Below are positions 49,377 to 58,364 of a stretch of DNA of 64,000 bases, piece after piece. Location: the NCBI RefSeq assembly GCF_900166635.1, contig NZ_LT800497.1, positions 3,210,344 through 3,274,343 on the forward strand, read 5' to 3'. Below the pieces are notes generated by a model. That model searched no databases and was not told the origin of the DNA. It worked only from the letters and a program-made list of their open reading frames with translations. Source of the DNA: Oceanobacillus timonensis. GTDB lineage: Bacteria > Bacillota > Bacilli > Bacillales > Amphibacillaceae. The translations under genes were made by a program, and so were the position numbers. Positions within the stretch are counted from its first letter, which is position 1; every line of letters begins with the position of its first letter.

Positions 49377-50219
49377 TTATTCTTCATTCTTTTTTAAATC
49401 GATATTGCCGACGTACTCCACACTTCCCTGTAATGCAAGAATTCTGGTCAGAATCTGATTACTGTTTTCGGAGCGGACATATAACAATAAATGGTCTTCC
49501 CTCTTTACTGTATCCAGTATTTCCTTCCATTCCTGTACATCGGTAACGTTTAAACCCTTCACTTCAATCTGTTTGATCGTCTCTTTTTCTGTGAATGGTT
49601 CTTCTCTTAAATGTCTATCTTTGATGTAATAAGTTTGGTCAACCACTTTTTCAAAAATGGATGATTCATGATAGGTTAATAACGTGGTTGTCCCCTGCTC
49701 TTTTAACTCACTTAAAATGGAAACTAATTCCTGCTGCGCAGTAAAATCCAATCCGGATAAAGGTTCATCTAAAATCAATACATCTGGCCGGTGAAGGATA
49801 GCTTGAACAATACCTACCTTTTGGACATTTCCTTTAGATAATTCGTTTATTCGACGGTCACGCCATGTATCTAATTGGAACCGATGCAGTAATGATGAAA
49901 TACGCTGTTTGAGCACAGCATCTGGAACACCGCTTATCTTCCCAATATAGTACAAATATTCGTCCGGAGTAAAACGAAGATATTTCGGAAACCGTTCTGG
50001 TACATAGCCTATCCGAATATTTTTATCCGTATATATGACCCGCCCTGCATTCGGCCGTTCGATTCCTGCCGCTATGCGCAAAAATGTACTTTTACCGCTG
50101 CCGTTTCCTCCTAATATAGCAATAATCTGTTTTTCCCTTATCTGTAATGAAATATCGTATAACACATTTTTCTTCCCATATGTTTTGTTGATATCCTTTA
50201 GCTCTACAAGTTGATCCAT
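49377..50219 (-). CDS. ABC transporter ATP-binding protein
   Basis: A 280-residue ATPase: Walker A GGNGSGKST (about 37-45), Q-loop region VPERFPKYLRFTPDEYL, signature LSKGNVQKVGI (about 132-142), Walker B VLILDEPLSGLD (about 152-163) and switch His in LLTYHESS. A C-terminal extension of about 70 residues (TEKETIKQIEVKGLNVTDVQEW) follows, as in CcmA-type exporters. It probably powers the permease encoded 40 bases downstream. A short palindrome, ATTTGG/CCAAAT (50237-50254), lies just above its ribosome site. Confidence 0.9.
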   Translation of the reverse strand: MDQLVELKDINKTYGKKNVLYDISLQIREKQIIAILGGNGSGKSTFLRIAAGIERPNAGRVIYTDKNIRIGYVPERFPKYLRFTPDEYLYYIGKISGVPDAVLKQRISSLLHRFQLDTWRDRRINELSKGNVQKVGIVQAILHRPDVLILDEPLSGLDFTAQQELVSILSELKEQGTTTLLTYHESSIFEKVVDQTYYIKDRHLREEPFTEKETIKQIEVKGLNVTDVQEWKEILDTVKREDHLLLYVRSENSNQILTRILALQGSVEYVGNIDLKKNEE

Positions 50220-50360
50220 GTCATTCTCCTTATATCATTTGGTATATGCCAAATATATATCTAATCATCTGAAGCTATTCTATCATAGTCTCTCAACGAA
50301 ATGATTCATTAATGTCTATATCCTAATATTATTTTTCACGTCATTAAACTTGGAGCCAGT

Positions 50361-50413
50361 AATCGTAATCGCGCCCTCAGGATGTGCCGCAGATATCGGC
50401 TGCGATTACGATT
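50361..50413. repeat. 12-bp perfect inverted repeat in a gene-free gap
   Basis: AATCGTAATCGC (50361-50372) and GCGATTACGATT (50402-50413) pair exactly, extended by GCC/GGC with a one-base bulge, around a 23-base loop. On the plus strand TTTT follows almost at once. It lies in the 313-base gap between the ABC ATPase and the phosphoesterase gene (both minus strand). Nothing else is seen there except a doubtful plus-strand frame. Confidence 0.5.
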
Positions 50414-50532
50414 TTCTAGCATACATCATGCTGAATGGGACGAATCTATTTACTGCCAATGGTTCTGCGGTAAAAGCAAAGACTCCAAAAACAGGATGCT
50501 GTCATCATCTTTCTAAACCCGCCTTGAAGCCG

Positions 50533-51237
50533 TTACGTTAAAACATTGGCAATAAATTCGGTATTTGGATAATCGAAGCTGTTTAACTGTTCGATCACTT
50601 TTTCCGTATTATATTTCACCCTGACAATCGAACATTCATAGCTATTCTCTTTTATATCCACGATAGCATAAGAGGCCATATTCAGCCTGTAAAAAGGTAA
50701 ACCGACACTGCCGGTATTGATAAGACACTTTCCATCTATATACCGAATATATGATTTATGGATATGCGCATAAATATGGATATCCGCTTCCCTCGCCATT
50801 AATTTCTCACTTAACACTTCATCACTTTCCGTTGGCTGCACTACTTCAAATAAGCTTTCCGGTGTGGCATGAAATGCATGTATACTCACTTTCCCAAATG
50901 CCAGATTTAATTCTTCCGGTAAATTTTTTAAATAATCCAGGTCTTCCTCAGCTAATTTTGCATAAGACCAGTCACATTCCTTGTTCATGATGGAATAAGC
51001 TTCATCTGGAACTTCTCCTGTACGTATACCGCGAACAACCCATTCATCTGCATTTCCCTTAATCACTTCTGTATTTGTTTCCCTTACTAAATCAAGTGCG
51101 CGTTTCGGTTCTGGTCCTCTAAAGCAGAGATCACCGAGAATATACGTTTTATCAATATTTCTTCCTTTGATATCTTGCAATACTGCATCAAGCGCTTCTG
51201 CATTGCCATGTATATCAGATACAAATGCCAGTCTCAT
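50533..51237 (-). CDS. Metallophosphoesterase (calcineurin-like)
   Basis: A 234-residue cytosolic dinuclear-metal phosphoesterase. Motifs in order: SDIHGN (Asp8, His10), YILGDLCFRGP, IKGNADEW (GNHD/E position with Ala), SIHAFHATP and YAHIHKSYIRYIDGKCLINTGSVG. These match the short YfcE/ApaH-like group acting on nucleotides or phosphoproteins; the substrate is not evident. It has no operon partner. Confidence 0.85.
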   Translation of the reverse strand: MRLAFVSDIHGNAEALDAVLQDIKGRNIDKTYILGDLCFRGPEPKRALDLVRETNTEVIKGNADEWVVRGIRTGEVPDEAYSIMNKECDWSYAKLAEEDLDYLKNLPEELNLAFGKVSIHAFHATPESLFEVVQPTESDEVLSEKLMAREADIHIYAHIHKSYIRYIDGKCLINTGSVGLPFYRLNMASYAIVDIKENSYECSIVRVKYNTEKVIEQLNSFDYPNTEFIANVLT

Positions 51238-51374
51238 GACTTTTCCTCCTTCTAAAAGAATGAAATGAATTTCAGTTCTCCTTTCATATTACCGTATACA
51301 AAAGATTTCAAACCCATTTGAACAATATTTGGATGCGAAGCTATTACTTCCTGTACACTTTTAATAGACCTACA

Positions 51375-51427
51375 ACAATAATAAAGCTTGCCAGAAATGT
51401 AGAAGTTCCTGACAAGCTTTATTGTTT
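51375..51427 (-). terminator. Terminator after the SLC13 transporter gene
   Basis: AATAAAGCTTG pairs with CAAGCTTTATT around an interrupted inner stem; T-rich on both ends. Confidence 0.8.
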
Positions 51428-51447
51428 CTCCTTTGTAGCGTTATGAA

Positions 51448-53145
51448 TCAATTCCCTTTCAAAAACACATCAGGAATCGTATTCAAATCGATTCCCCATA
51501 CTACAGGGACAAGATAATAAACACATAGAACGATAACGATTGTTGCTACAATATTCACCCAGAATCCGGTTTTTATCATCTCGATAATCTTCAATTTTCC
51601 TGTACCAAAAATAATCGCATTAGGTGGTGTCCCGACCGGCAGCATAAAGGCACAGTTTGCTGCTAATGCACATGGAATCATCAGTGCAAATGGATGTATA
51701 TTTAAAGCTACTGCCAATGCACCGACGACTGGCAGAATCATGGTCGCTGTTGCTGTATTAGACGTAATTTCTGTCAGCGCCATAATCATCAGGGTAGCAG
51801 CGGAGATAATGACGAATAAATGTAAGCCGTCTAAAACGGTCAACTGTTGTCCCAGCCAATCAGATAGACCTGTCTGTGTAAACCCTGCTGCAATCGCTAA
51901 ACCGCCGCCAAACAGTAAAAGCACGCCCCAGGGGATATCACGAGAATCTTTCCAGGACAGGATACGTGTTTCTTTTTTACCCGGAATCGCAAATAATAAT
52001 ATTGCTGCAACTACGGCAATCATCCCGTCAGAAATTCCTGGAATAGTAACCATTACACCATCTTCTGTCCAGAAAAAATCCCTTGTAATCCACATAAATG
52101 CTGCAAATAGAAATACAACAGATACCATTTTCTCTTCATAACTTGTCTTGCCTAATTTGCTTCTTTCTTGTTGAATTAATTCTTTTCCGCCCGGCAATTG
52201 TTTTATTTCCGTTTTGAATGCAAGTTTATCTATATATATCCATGCGAAGAAAATCATGAATACCACAACCGGAACAGCGAATAGCATCCATGTTGCAAAC
52301 GAAATATTTACACCGAATAACTCATCCAGCTGCCCTGCCAGAATAATATTTGGAGGGGTTCCAATCAATGTTCCCAGACCGCCAATTGTTCCAGCATATC
52401 CTATCCCAAAAATAAGCGACTTCTCAAACTTTGGCAATTCTTTTTCTTCCGGTTTTCCTTTTAAGACACTTGCTACTTGTGCCGTAATTGCCAGCCCCAT
52501 CGGGATCATCATCATAACGGCAGCTGTATTGGAAACCCACATGGATAAGAATCCGGTTGCTACCATAAACCCTAATAAAATGCGTTGTATACTTGTTCCA
52601 ATGACAGAAATGATAAAAAGGGCAATACGTTTATGTAAATTCCATTTTTCCATCGCTGTCGCAATAAAGAAACCGCCTAAAAATAGAAAGATAATATCAT
52701 TTCCATAGGAAGAAGCTACGTCCTCCCCTTCCATTGCTCCAGTAATTGGCAAGAGAATTAGCGGTAACAAGGAGGTAGCAGGTATAGGCAGCGCCTCTGT
52801 AATCCACCACGTTGCAACCCACAGCGTAATAGCAAGTACAGCTTTTCCTTCTGTGGATAATCCTTCCGGCTGAAATAACAGCATCGTTAAAGCAAACAGT
52901 AATGGACCTAAGATAAAACCAATGATTTGCGCGCGGGAATAAGGTTTCTTTGGAGGCTCATTCCCGGAATTTTCAGGCTGTCCCTGTTCCTGGTTGGCAT
53001 TATCCTTCACTGCCGTTTCTTGCCGCTTCTTTATATCTTCCTTTTTCGCAGCTTCCTTTTTATGTATGGCAAAAACATTTAATACACTTTTCGTACGTCT
53101 ATGCTGTTTCCAAAGTTCCTGCCATGTCGACGTTAAATAGTTCAT
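51448..53145 (-). CDS. SLC13/DASS family sodium:dicarboxylate or citrate symporter
   Basis: A 565-residue carrier with a hydrophilic N-terminal extension of about 70 residues (KKEAAKKEDIKKRQETAVKD, GNEPPKK) and about 11-12 membrane spans. The two sodium-binding SNT motifs of the family are present: VSNTAAVMMMIPMGLA (about 204-219) and ITSNTATATMILPVVGAL (about 470-487); LPVGTPPNAIIFGTG completes the second half-site. It lies 101 bases downstream of a CitS/CitT-like pair on the same strand, which probably induces it in response to its substrate (malate, succinate, citrate or similar). A cre-like site precedes the start. Confidence 0.9.
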   Translation of the reverse strand: MNYLTSTWQELWKQHRRTKSVLNVFAIHKKEAAKKEDIKKRQETAVKDNANQEQGQPENSGNEPPKKPYSRAQIIGFILGPLLFALTMLLFQPEGLSTEGKAVLAITLWVATWWITEALPIPATSLLPLILLPITGAMEGEDVASSYGNDIIFLFLGGFFIATAMEKWNLHKRIALFIISVIGTSIQRILLGFMVATGFLSMWVSNTAAVMMMIPMGLAITAQVASVLKGKPEEKELPKFEKSLIFGIGYAGTIGGLGTLIGTPPNIILAGQLDELFGVNISFATWMLFAVPVVVFMIFFAWIYIDKLAFKTEIKQLPGGKELIQQERSKLGKTSYEEKMVSVVFLFAAFMWITRDFFWTEDGVMVTIPGISDGMIAVVAAILLFAIPGKKETRILSWKDSRDIPWGVLLLFGGGLAIAAGFTQTGLSDWLGQQLTVLDGLHLFVIISAATLMIMALTEITSNTATATMILPVVGALAVALNIHPFALMIPCALAANCAFMLPVGTPPNAIIFGTGKLKIIEMIKTGFWVNIVATIVIVLCVYYLVPVVWGIDLNTIPDVFLKGN

Positions 53146-53165
53146 TCATTCCACTCCTTTTTATA

Positions 53166-53179
53166 TTGAAAACGCTTCC
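53166..53179 (-). promoter_or_regulatory. cre-like CcpA site before the SLC13 gene
   Basis: TGAAAACGCTTCCC on the plus strand fits the cre consensus TGWNANCGNTNWCA at 12 of 14 positions. It lies 20 bases upstream of the transporter start, consistent with a road block by CcpA. Confidence 0.45.
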
Positions 53180-53246
53180 CAAAAGTGGTTATTCTCTATT
53201 TTCGTCGATTTTATTTTGTTTGTATATATTTTTTAACTAATCGAAA

Positions 53247-53945
53247 CTAAAATTGTCGAAGATTGTCTTTTCCTGCCTGTGAGAGTTTATATTGCTGCAG
53301 CGGGCGTCCAAAACTGTGATAAATCACGTTCTTTTCAAGCAGCTTTTGTTCCTCAAAAAAGCGTAAATATTTTCGTAATGAAACATGGGAAATCTGTGCA
53401 TAAGCGCTTAATTCTGCTGCAGACAGCCAATCTTCGTGTTCCTTCATAACCGTTAATATATTACGGCATGTCTCTTTTGTAATTCCTTTAGGTAAGTCAT
53501 CCGGTTTTAACACTGGCTGTTCTCTCGGGTGAAATAAACGATCGACTTCCGCTTGCTGCACCTTTCCTTCCGTTGTTCTTACCGTCTGGCGATAACGTAA
53601 AAGTGACTCTTGGAAACGCTCGAAGGTAAATGGTTTTAAAAGATAATCCACTACGCCATAACGATACCCCGTTTGCAATGATTGTTGATTATTAGCAGAA
53701 GTAATTAAAATGACGTCCACATTAATTTCTTCTGCACGAATTTGTTTTAATAAATCCAACCCATTTTGTTGCTGTAAATAGACATCCAGTAAGATTAAAT
53801 CTATATCCGGCTGTTTTGCTAGCTCCAAACCAGTCTCTACCGTTTCTACGCTTCCGGCACAGCAAAACCCATCTACTTTTTCAATATATTTCTGATGAAA
53901 CTTAGAAATCAACGGCTCATCTTCAATGATTGCTACATGTATCAT
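53247..53945 (-). CDS. CitT/DcuR-type response regulator
   Basis: A 232-residue regulator: receiver domain (about 1-120) with IIEDEPL acidic pocket, phosphorylatable Asp in LILLDVYL (about 56), Thr/Ser in LITSANN and Lys in LLKPFTFERF. The C-terminal DNA-binding domain has a winged-helix look (SAAELSAYAQISHVSLRKYLRFFEEQKLLE), typical of the CitB/DcuR group. Its start overlaps the kinase stop by 4 bases (ATGA), so the two are coupled. Likely target: the SLC13 carrier gene next to it. Confidence 0.9.
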   Translation of the reverse strand: MIHVAIIEDEPLISKFHQKYIEKVDGFCCAGSVETVETGLELAKQPDIDLILLDVYLQQQNGLDLLKQIRAEEINVDVILITSANNQQSLQTGYRYGVVDYLLKPFTFERFQESLLRYRQTVRTTEGKVQQAEVDRLFHPREQPVLKPDDLPKGITKETCRNILTVMKEHEDWLSAAELSAYAQISHVSLRKYLRFFEEQKLLEKNVIYHSFGRPLQQYKLSQAGKDNLRQF

Positions 53946-55555
53946 CGTGTATTATTCCCCTCTTCCTCATGCTGTTCATATGGCATTTTTATTTGTAAAC
54001 AAACACCTGCACCGATATCTGATTGAATATGGTAACTGCCATTCCCCGCTTTTATAGCACGCAGCATAATCGTCATTCCATATCCACGGTTTAATCCCTT
54101 TGTGGAATAGCCGGTTTCTAATATAGAAGGCAATTCTTCCACATCAAATCCTACGCCATTATCGCAAATTTCGTAAAGTAGCTGGCCATCTTTCCTATCA
54201 AATAGAAGGGTAATCTTTTTTTCTTCTTGCCCTACCATTGCGTCGACGGCATTTTCCAGGCTGTTTCCAATAATCGTAATCCAGCGGTCCACCATGATTG
54301 GATCAGAAAGACTCGGCCATTTATTTTCCCCTTGAATCTCTACATCAATTTGCAGTTGCTCTAAACGTTCTAATTTAGTCAATAAATAACCGGCAATAGC
54401 TGCATCATCCATATGTGCAGAAATGATTCCTGTTTCCCGCTGATAGATTTTTGACAGGCTGTCCACATATTCCGTCAGCTCTTCATAGGATTCAGTATGA
54501 ACCATTGCGCCGATAATATGAAGTTTATTCATAAACTCATGTGTCTGCATCCGCAGTGTATGTGCATAAGATTCTACTCCAGACAGCTTTTTCATCATCG
54601 CATCCAGCTCATTCCGGTCCCGAAACGTGACAAGTGCGCCAACATGTCCTTTATCTACTTCAAAAGACACACTGTTCGTAATCATTTCTAAATTTCCTAA
54701 GTGAACTACTTTATCATAGACGGTTTTTTGCCCGTTTAATAAATTCCCCATGTTAAGTTCCGGCCAAACGTCAACGATTTGTTGACCAATCACATCTCTG
54801 TAACAGCCGGCGCGTTCCATCATCCCTTTTGCTGATGGATTGGCAATAATAATTTCATGGTCTGTATTGATGGCAATAACTCCTTCACTGACACTGTTAA
54901 GCATTGCTTCCCGTTCCTCTATCATATGCGCAATCTCCGGAGGTTCTAAATCAAACAGGGTTTTTTTCAACCTTCTAGCTAAAAAATAAGATCCGATTAA
55001 CCCAAGGCCGAGGCTTACCATGGTTCCTAAGATCGTTACTTTGACGCTATCCCACACAGCCTGATGGAGTACTTCTGTGGTAATTCCAATTGAAACCGCT
55101 CCTATTTGAGTCCCTGCTTGATTATATACCGGTTCAAAAGCGCGCATCGAGGGACCTAATGTGCCAACAGCCTCGGAAGTATAATGCTTGCCTTCAAATA
55201 CATCATCTACATCTCCTCCTGCAAAATTTTCTCCTATCCGGTCTGGAACAGGGTGTGTCAGCCGGATTCCTTCCATATCCATGATTACGATATATTGTAA
55301 ATGATTATTTTCTCGAATTTCTGTCGTAAGCGTATGAAGCGTTTCATCAGCTTCTCCATTTTCAAGCGCATCCATTACCAGCGGCATACGAGCAAAATGA
55401 CTGGCACTTAAAGCAGCTTTGTCAGAAAGGGCTTCTTTTGTTTCCGATGCTTGATTATAACCAATCAACAAACCAGTCACAAGCAGCGTTAAACAAATTA
55501 ATCCACTTGTGAATAACATCATTTGAAACATGAACGGCATGCCTTTCTTCTTCAT
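53942..55555 (-). CDS. CitS/DcuS-type sensor histidine kinase
   Basis: A 537-residue membrane kinase: TM1 (about 11-33), an extracytoplasmic Cache-like sensor (about 36-168, with HLQYIVIMDMEGIRLTHPVPDRIGENF and EPVYNQAGTQIGAVSIGI), TM2 (about 171-193), PAS domain (about 215-320), phosphoacceptor His339 in THEFMNKLHIIGAM, and HATPase_c (NSLENAVDAM, DNGVGFDVEE, GYSTKGLNRGYGMTIM). The sensor type binds C4-dicarboxylates or citrate in known members. Forms an operon with the regulator gene, then the carrier gene. Confidence 0.92.
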   Translation of the reverse strand: MKKKGMPFMFQMMLFTSGLICLTLLVTGLLIGYNQASETKEALSDKAALSASHFARMPLVMDALENGEADETLHTLTTEIRENNHLQYIVIMDMEGIRLTHPVPDRIGENFAGGDVDDVFEGKHYTSEAVGTLGPSMRAFEPVYNQAGTQIGAVSIGITTEVLHQAVWDSVKVTILGTMVSLGLGLIGSYFLARRLKKTLFDLEPPEIAHMIEEREAMLNSVSEGVIAINTDHEIIIANPSAKGMMERAGCYRDVIGQQIVDVWPELNMGNLLNGQKTVYDKVVHLGNLEMITNSVSFEVDKGHVGALVTFRDRNELDAMMKKLSGVESYAHTLRMQTHEFMNKLHIIGAMVHTESYEELTEYVDSLSKIYQRETGIISAHMDDAAIAGYLLTKLERLEQLQIDVEIQGENKWPSLSDPIMVDRWITIIGNSLENAVDAMVGQEEKKITLLFDRKDGQLLYEICDNGVGFDVEELPSILETGYSTKGLNRGYGMTIMLRAIKAGNGSYHIQSDIGAGVCLQIKMPYEQHEEEGNNTR

Positions 55556-55691
55556 ATCGCCTCTCTCCTCTCTCTATGTAAAAGCGAATCGATTTTTATT
55601 ATTTTAAAAACACTTCTTCCCAAGACATAATATAGCTTATTTACATCTTTTCTACAACGCAGCTCATACTAATCAAAAAGGGGGTGTTCTC

Positions 55692-55790
55692 ATGAGTGTC
55701 GATAAAGGGAAAAAGAAAAAGAAGAAAAATAAAGAAGAATTGAATGCCATGAAAGGCGGGAAAGAAAGACATCGCAGAAATCGTTCTTAG
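55692..55790 (+). CDS. 32-residue lysine-rich protein, function unknown
   Basis: A short frame, MSVDKGKKKKKKNKEELNAM and onward to HRRNRS, with a strong ribosome site (AAAAAGGGGGTG) 9 bases before the ATG. Over half of its residues are charged, mostly basic. It is divergent from the kinase gene and convergent with the prenyl-synthase gene. Such tiny basic proteins occur in bacilli (some in spores); I cannot assign a family. Confidence 0.55.
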   Translation: MSVDKGKKKKKKNKEELNAMKGGKERHRRNRS

Positions 55791-55865
55791 ATTAGAATAC
55801 GCATCATTTTATATGGTAAAAACGCTCGGTGTTGAGAAATCAAGACTCCGGGCTTTCTTTGCTAT

Positions 55866-55925
55866 GCAAAAACACCGGATAAACGTTACATCCTGCATCA
55901 GAATGCCGCATTTATCCGGTTGATA
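55866..55925 (-). terminator. Terminator after the double prenyl-synthase gene
   Basis: CCGGATAAA pairs with TTTATCCGG across a long loop that holds a second small stem; TTTTT follows on the minus strand. Confidence 0.7.
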
Positions 55926-55940
55926 AGACCAGCTTTGCCT

Positions 55941-58247
55941 TTAACGGTCGCGCAATATCAGATAATCCAACAGCTGATCAAAGAAAGGAATCTCCGGAAG
56001 CTGTGCTAATTCTTGTCGGGCTGCCAAATAATGCTCCCACATCTCCTTTTGCGCCGCTTCCCTGCCGAGAATGGACACAAAAGTCGTATTTTGATTCCGA
56101 TAGTCGCTTCCCGGTTGCTTCCCTAACAATTTCGAATCGCCGGTTATATCCAATAAATCATCTTTAATTTGAAAAGCAATCCCTGCGTGACGAGCGAAAC
56201 GTTTGACGGTCTGTTTCCGCTCTTCCGATGCACCGGCAGCAATCAGCGGCATCATCCAAGCTGCTTCAAATCCAAGGGCCGTTTTATACATCGATAATTC
56301 TTCCAGTTCCTCAAGCGTTAATGATTTCCCTTTAGCATGTAAATCAACGTATTGCCCCTGACACATATGTTGCGTTGTTCTGGTCGAATAAGCAATCAAT
56401 TCCAGCAGGCTGCTTGGGTCTTGATGTTCGATATTAGCTTGCTCCTCAACAGCACGTTGTGTTAGCCAAAGCCCTGTAAGTTCTGCAGTCGCATGATTAT
56501 ATTTCTCATGCAGCGTCTGCTTGCCTCTTCGCTCCGGCGCATTATCCTGCGATGGCAAATCATCAAAAATAAGCGAGGCTGTATGCATATACTCTATCGA
56601 TTTCACTAATGGCAATACGAAATGATCTGGCAAATTATAACCTTCTTTGGCCATTATCCACGTCATTATCGGACGCAATCGCTTGGCATTGCCTAACAAA
56701 CTATAATCAGCCGCTTCTTCTAAAGTACCCATCCCTGATTCAAAACGGAGATGCTCTTCTATCTGATCCTTGACTTCCTTCATTTTCGTCCTGAACTGCT
56801 TCTTGGATTCCTCTTTTTGTTTTAATGTCGTTAAAAACTGATCCCGTATCCATTTATCAAAAAAAGCGACGTGTTGATTCCGGTTGACGACTTTTTCCAG
56901 AGCTTTCTCAAAATCCGTATCAAAAGAAAATTGCTGCATCAGCTCCTGGTAGCGTTCTTTTCCTAATCTTTCTTTCAACCGTTTGAGCCCGTTGACTGCC
57001 CGGTCCAGAATCATATCTCTTATCTCCGGTTTCCCCGGATAAACCTGATGGATAAAATAATAAATGACCGACCAATACATGGCAAAAGGATTGATGAAGT
57101 CGTTCCGTTGATGCTGATACGTTATAAAGTACGTATATGGCGTGACATTTTTATTAACAAGGTCTTCTTCCAAATCGGTTAAATCATCTGCAAGCTGATT
57201 ATATAAACCGTAATGAAACATGTTTGACTCAATATGGTCCCCTTCAGAAAATGGTTTAAAAGAACGAATAATCAGTCGGGAAGAAGCTGATTTTAATATC
57301 ACAGAAGTATACAAGTCTTCATTCGTATAATCGGGGTTATCCAATTGTTTTTCTCGGTCCAGCTCTTGCGCTTCAAAAAATAAATACGCATTTTCCAGGA
57401 ACAACTGTCTATTCTCCGCCGGCTGGCATGATTGTAAATATTGAAATGCCTCAGACAGTTCTTGGTGGACAGCGGAAATGAACTGCCAGTGATTATCTTG
57501 CCAATCGGAGGCTTTTACTGGAAGTACTTCCCCGGTTAATAATGTTTGTTTGATAAAATAAGCAAACGTCTTCTTCTCCGAGACTGTTAATAAGTCTGCA
57601 TCCAGAATATCATCAATGAATGGATAGGTTAACCCGTAATAGTAGCCGGTGCGGATTGCCTGATCCAGCAGCTGCCTTCTCAAGCTTTTCGAAGGCTCTC
57701 CATCTAACTCTTCTAATTCATGCATAATAACACCAGCAATAATCTTCATGATTTTTCTCCTGGCTTCCTGCTTATTCACTTGTTCAGGAAGGATGGAAGA
57801 AATATATTGCAACTTATCCATCACCCAAAAAAAAGCCTCTTCCAGCGATTCTTTCTTGGCCATTTGATATAACTCCGTCATGTGAAAAGGAACGATCTGG
57901 TCTTTCTTATTCAAATAGTTCTTTACACTTTCGGTAACCTCAGCGATTCTATTTTGCATTGTGTGCGAAGTAATATCTCTGCCAAGGTCACGAAAATAGA
58001 TATAAGATATACTGCGGTGTAAATAAGAATCAAGCTGACCTGTCTTTGCTAAATAAGAAAGAAAAGACCGGCTTGGAGGATTTCCCCCTTTATCGAAATG
58101 AACCCACGTTTTCTTTTTGTTCTGCTGATATTGGGATAGTGTCTCCGTCAATGTAGACGCAAAGTTATCTTGTTGTATCTGGGCTTGCAGCGTGTGAAAA
58201 TATGCTTTTGCCTGCTTTTGTTTCGCCTGAAAATATTCTTTTTCCAT
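55941..58247 (-). CDS. Two-domain isoprenyl diphosphate synthase-like protein
   Basis: A 768-residue protein. The C-terminal third (about 490-768) is a normal short-chain trans-prenyl synthase: GNAKRLRPIM, FARM DDLPSQDNAPERRG (562-575), QGQYVDL, KTALGFEAAWM and SARM FQIKDDLLDITGD (692-704). The first ~450 residues are also helical and carry YPFIDDILDAD (DDILD at 212-216) and LADDLTDLEEDL (DDLTD at 354-358), spaced 142 residues apart, close to the 134 in the C-terminal domain. So the N-half may be a second, diverged synthase-fold or terpene-cyclase-like domain. Usual bacterial enzymes have ~300 residues. I start at 58247; a TTG-led longer form (58325) lacks a site. Confidence 0.8.
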   Translation of the reverse strand: MEKEYFQAKQKQAKAYFHTLQAQIQQDNFASTLTETLSQYQQNKKKTWVHFDKGGNPPSRSFLSYLAKTGQLDSYLHRSISYIYFRDLGRDITSHTMQNRIAEVTESVKNYLNKKDQIVPFHMTELYQMAKKESLEEAFFWVMDKLQYISSILPEQVNKQEARRKIMKIIAGVIMHELEELDGEPSKSLRRQLLDQAIRTGYYYGLTYPFIDDILDADLLTVSEKKTFAYFIKQTLLTGEVLPVKASDWQDNHWQFISAVHQELSEAFQYLQSCQPAENRQLFLENAYLFFEAQELDREKQLDNPDYTNEDLYTSVILKSASSRLIIRSFKPFSEGDHIESNMFHYGLYNQLADDLTDLEEDLVNKNVTPYTYFITYQHQRNDFINPFAMYWSVIYYFIHQVYPGKPEIRDMILDRAVNGLKRLKERLGKERYQELMQQFSFDTDFEKALEKVVNRNQHVAFFDKWIRDQFLTTLKQKEESKKQFRTKMKEVKDQIEEHLRFESGMGTLEEAADYSLLGNAKRLRPIMTWIMAKEGYNLPDHFVLPLVKSIEYMHTASLIFDDLPSQDNAPERRGKQTLHEKYNHATAELTGLWLTQRAVEEQANIEHQDPSSLLELIAYSTRTTQHMCQGQYVDLHAKGKSLTLEELEELSMYKTALGFEAAWMMPLIAAGASEERKQTVKRFARHAGIAFQIKDDLLDITGDSKLLGKQPGSDYRNQNTTFVSILGREAAQKEMWEHYLAARQELAQLPEIPFFDQLLDYLILRDR

Positions 58248-58364
58248 CGGCCTGTTCCGTCCTTCATGTTTTGTTAAGTAATTAAGTATATCATGAAACA
58301 GGGCAAACAATGATTCCAGAAGCAAAAACTTAACCGAATCTTTACATTTTAAACGCCATATATC

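Noticed and set aside
50350..50541. Plus-strand frame of 63 codons between the ABC ATPase and phosphoesterase genes
   Set aside because: No ribosome site, composition unlike a protein, and it overlaps the inverted repeat and the end of the phosphoesterase gene. Not listed as a gene.
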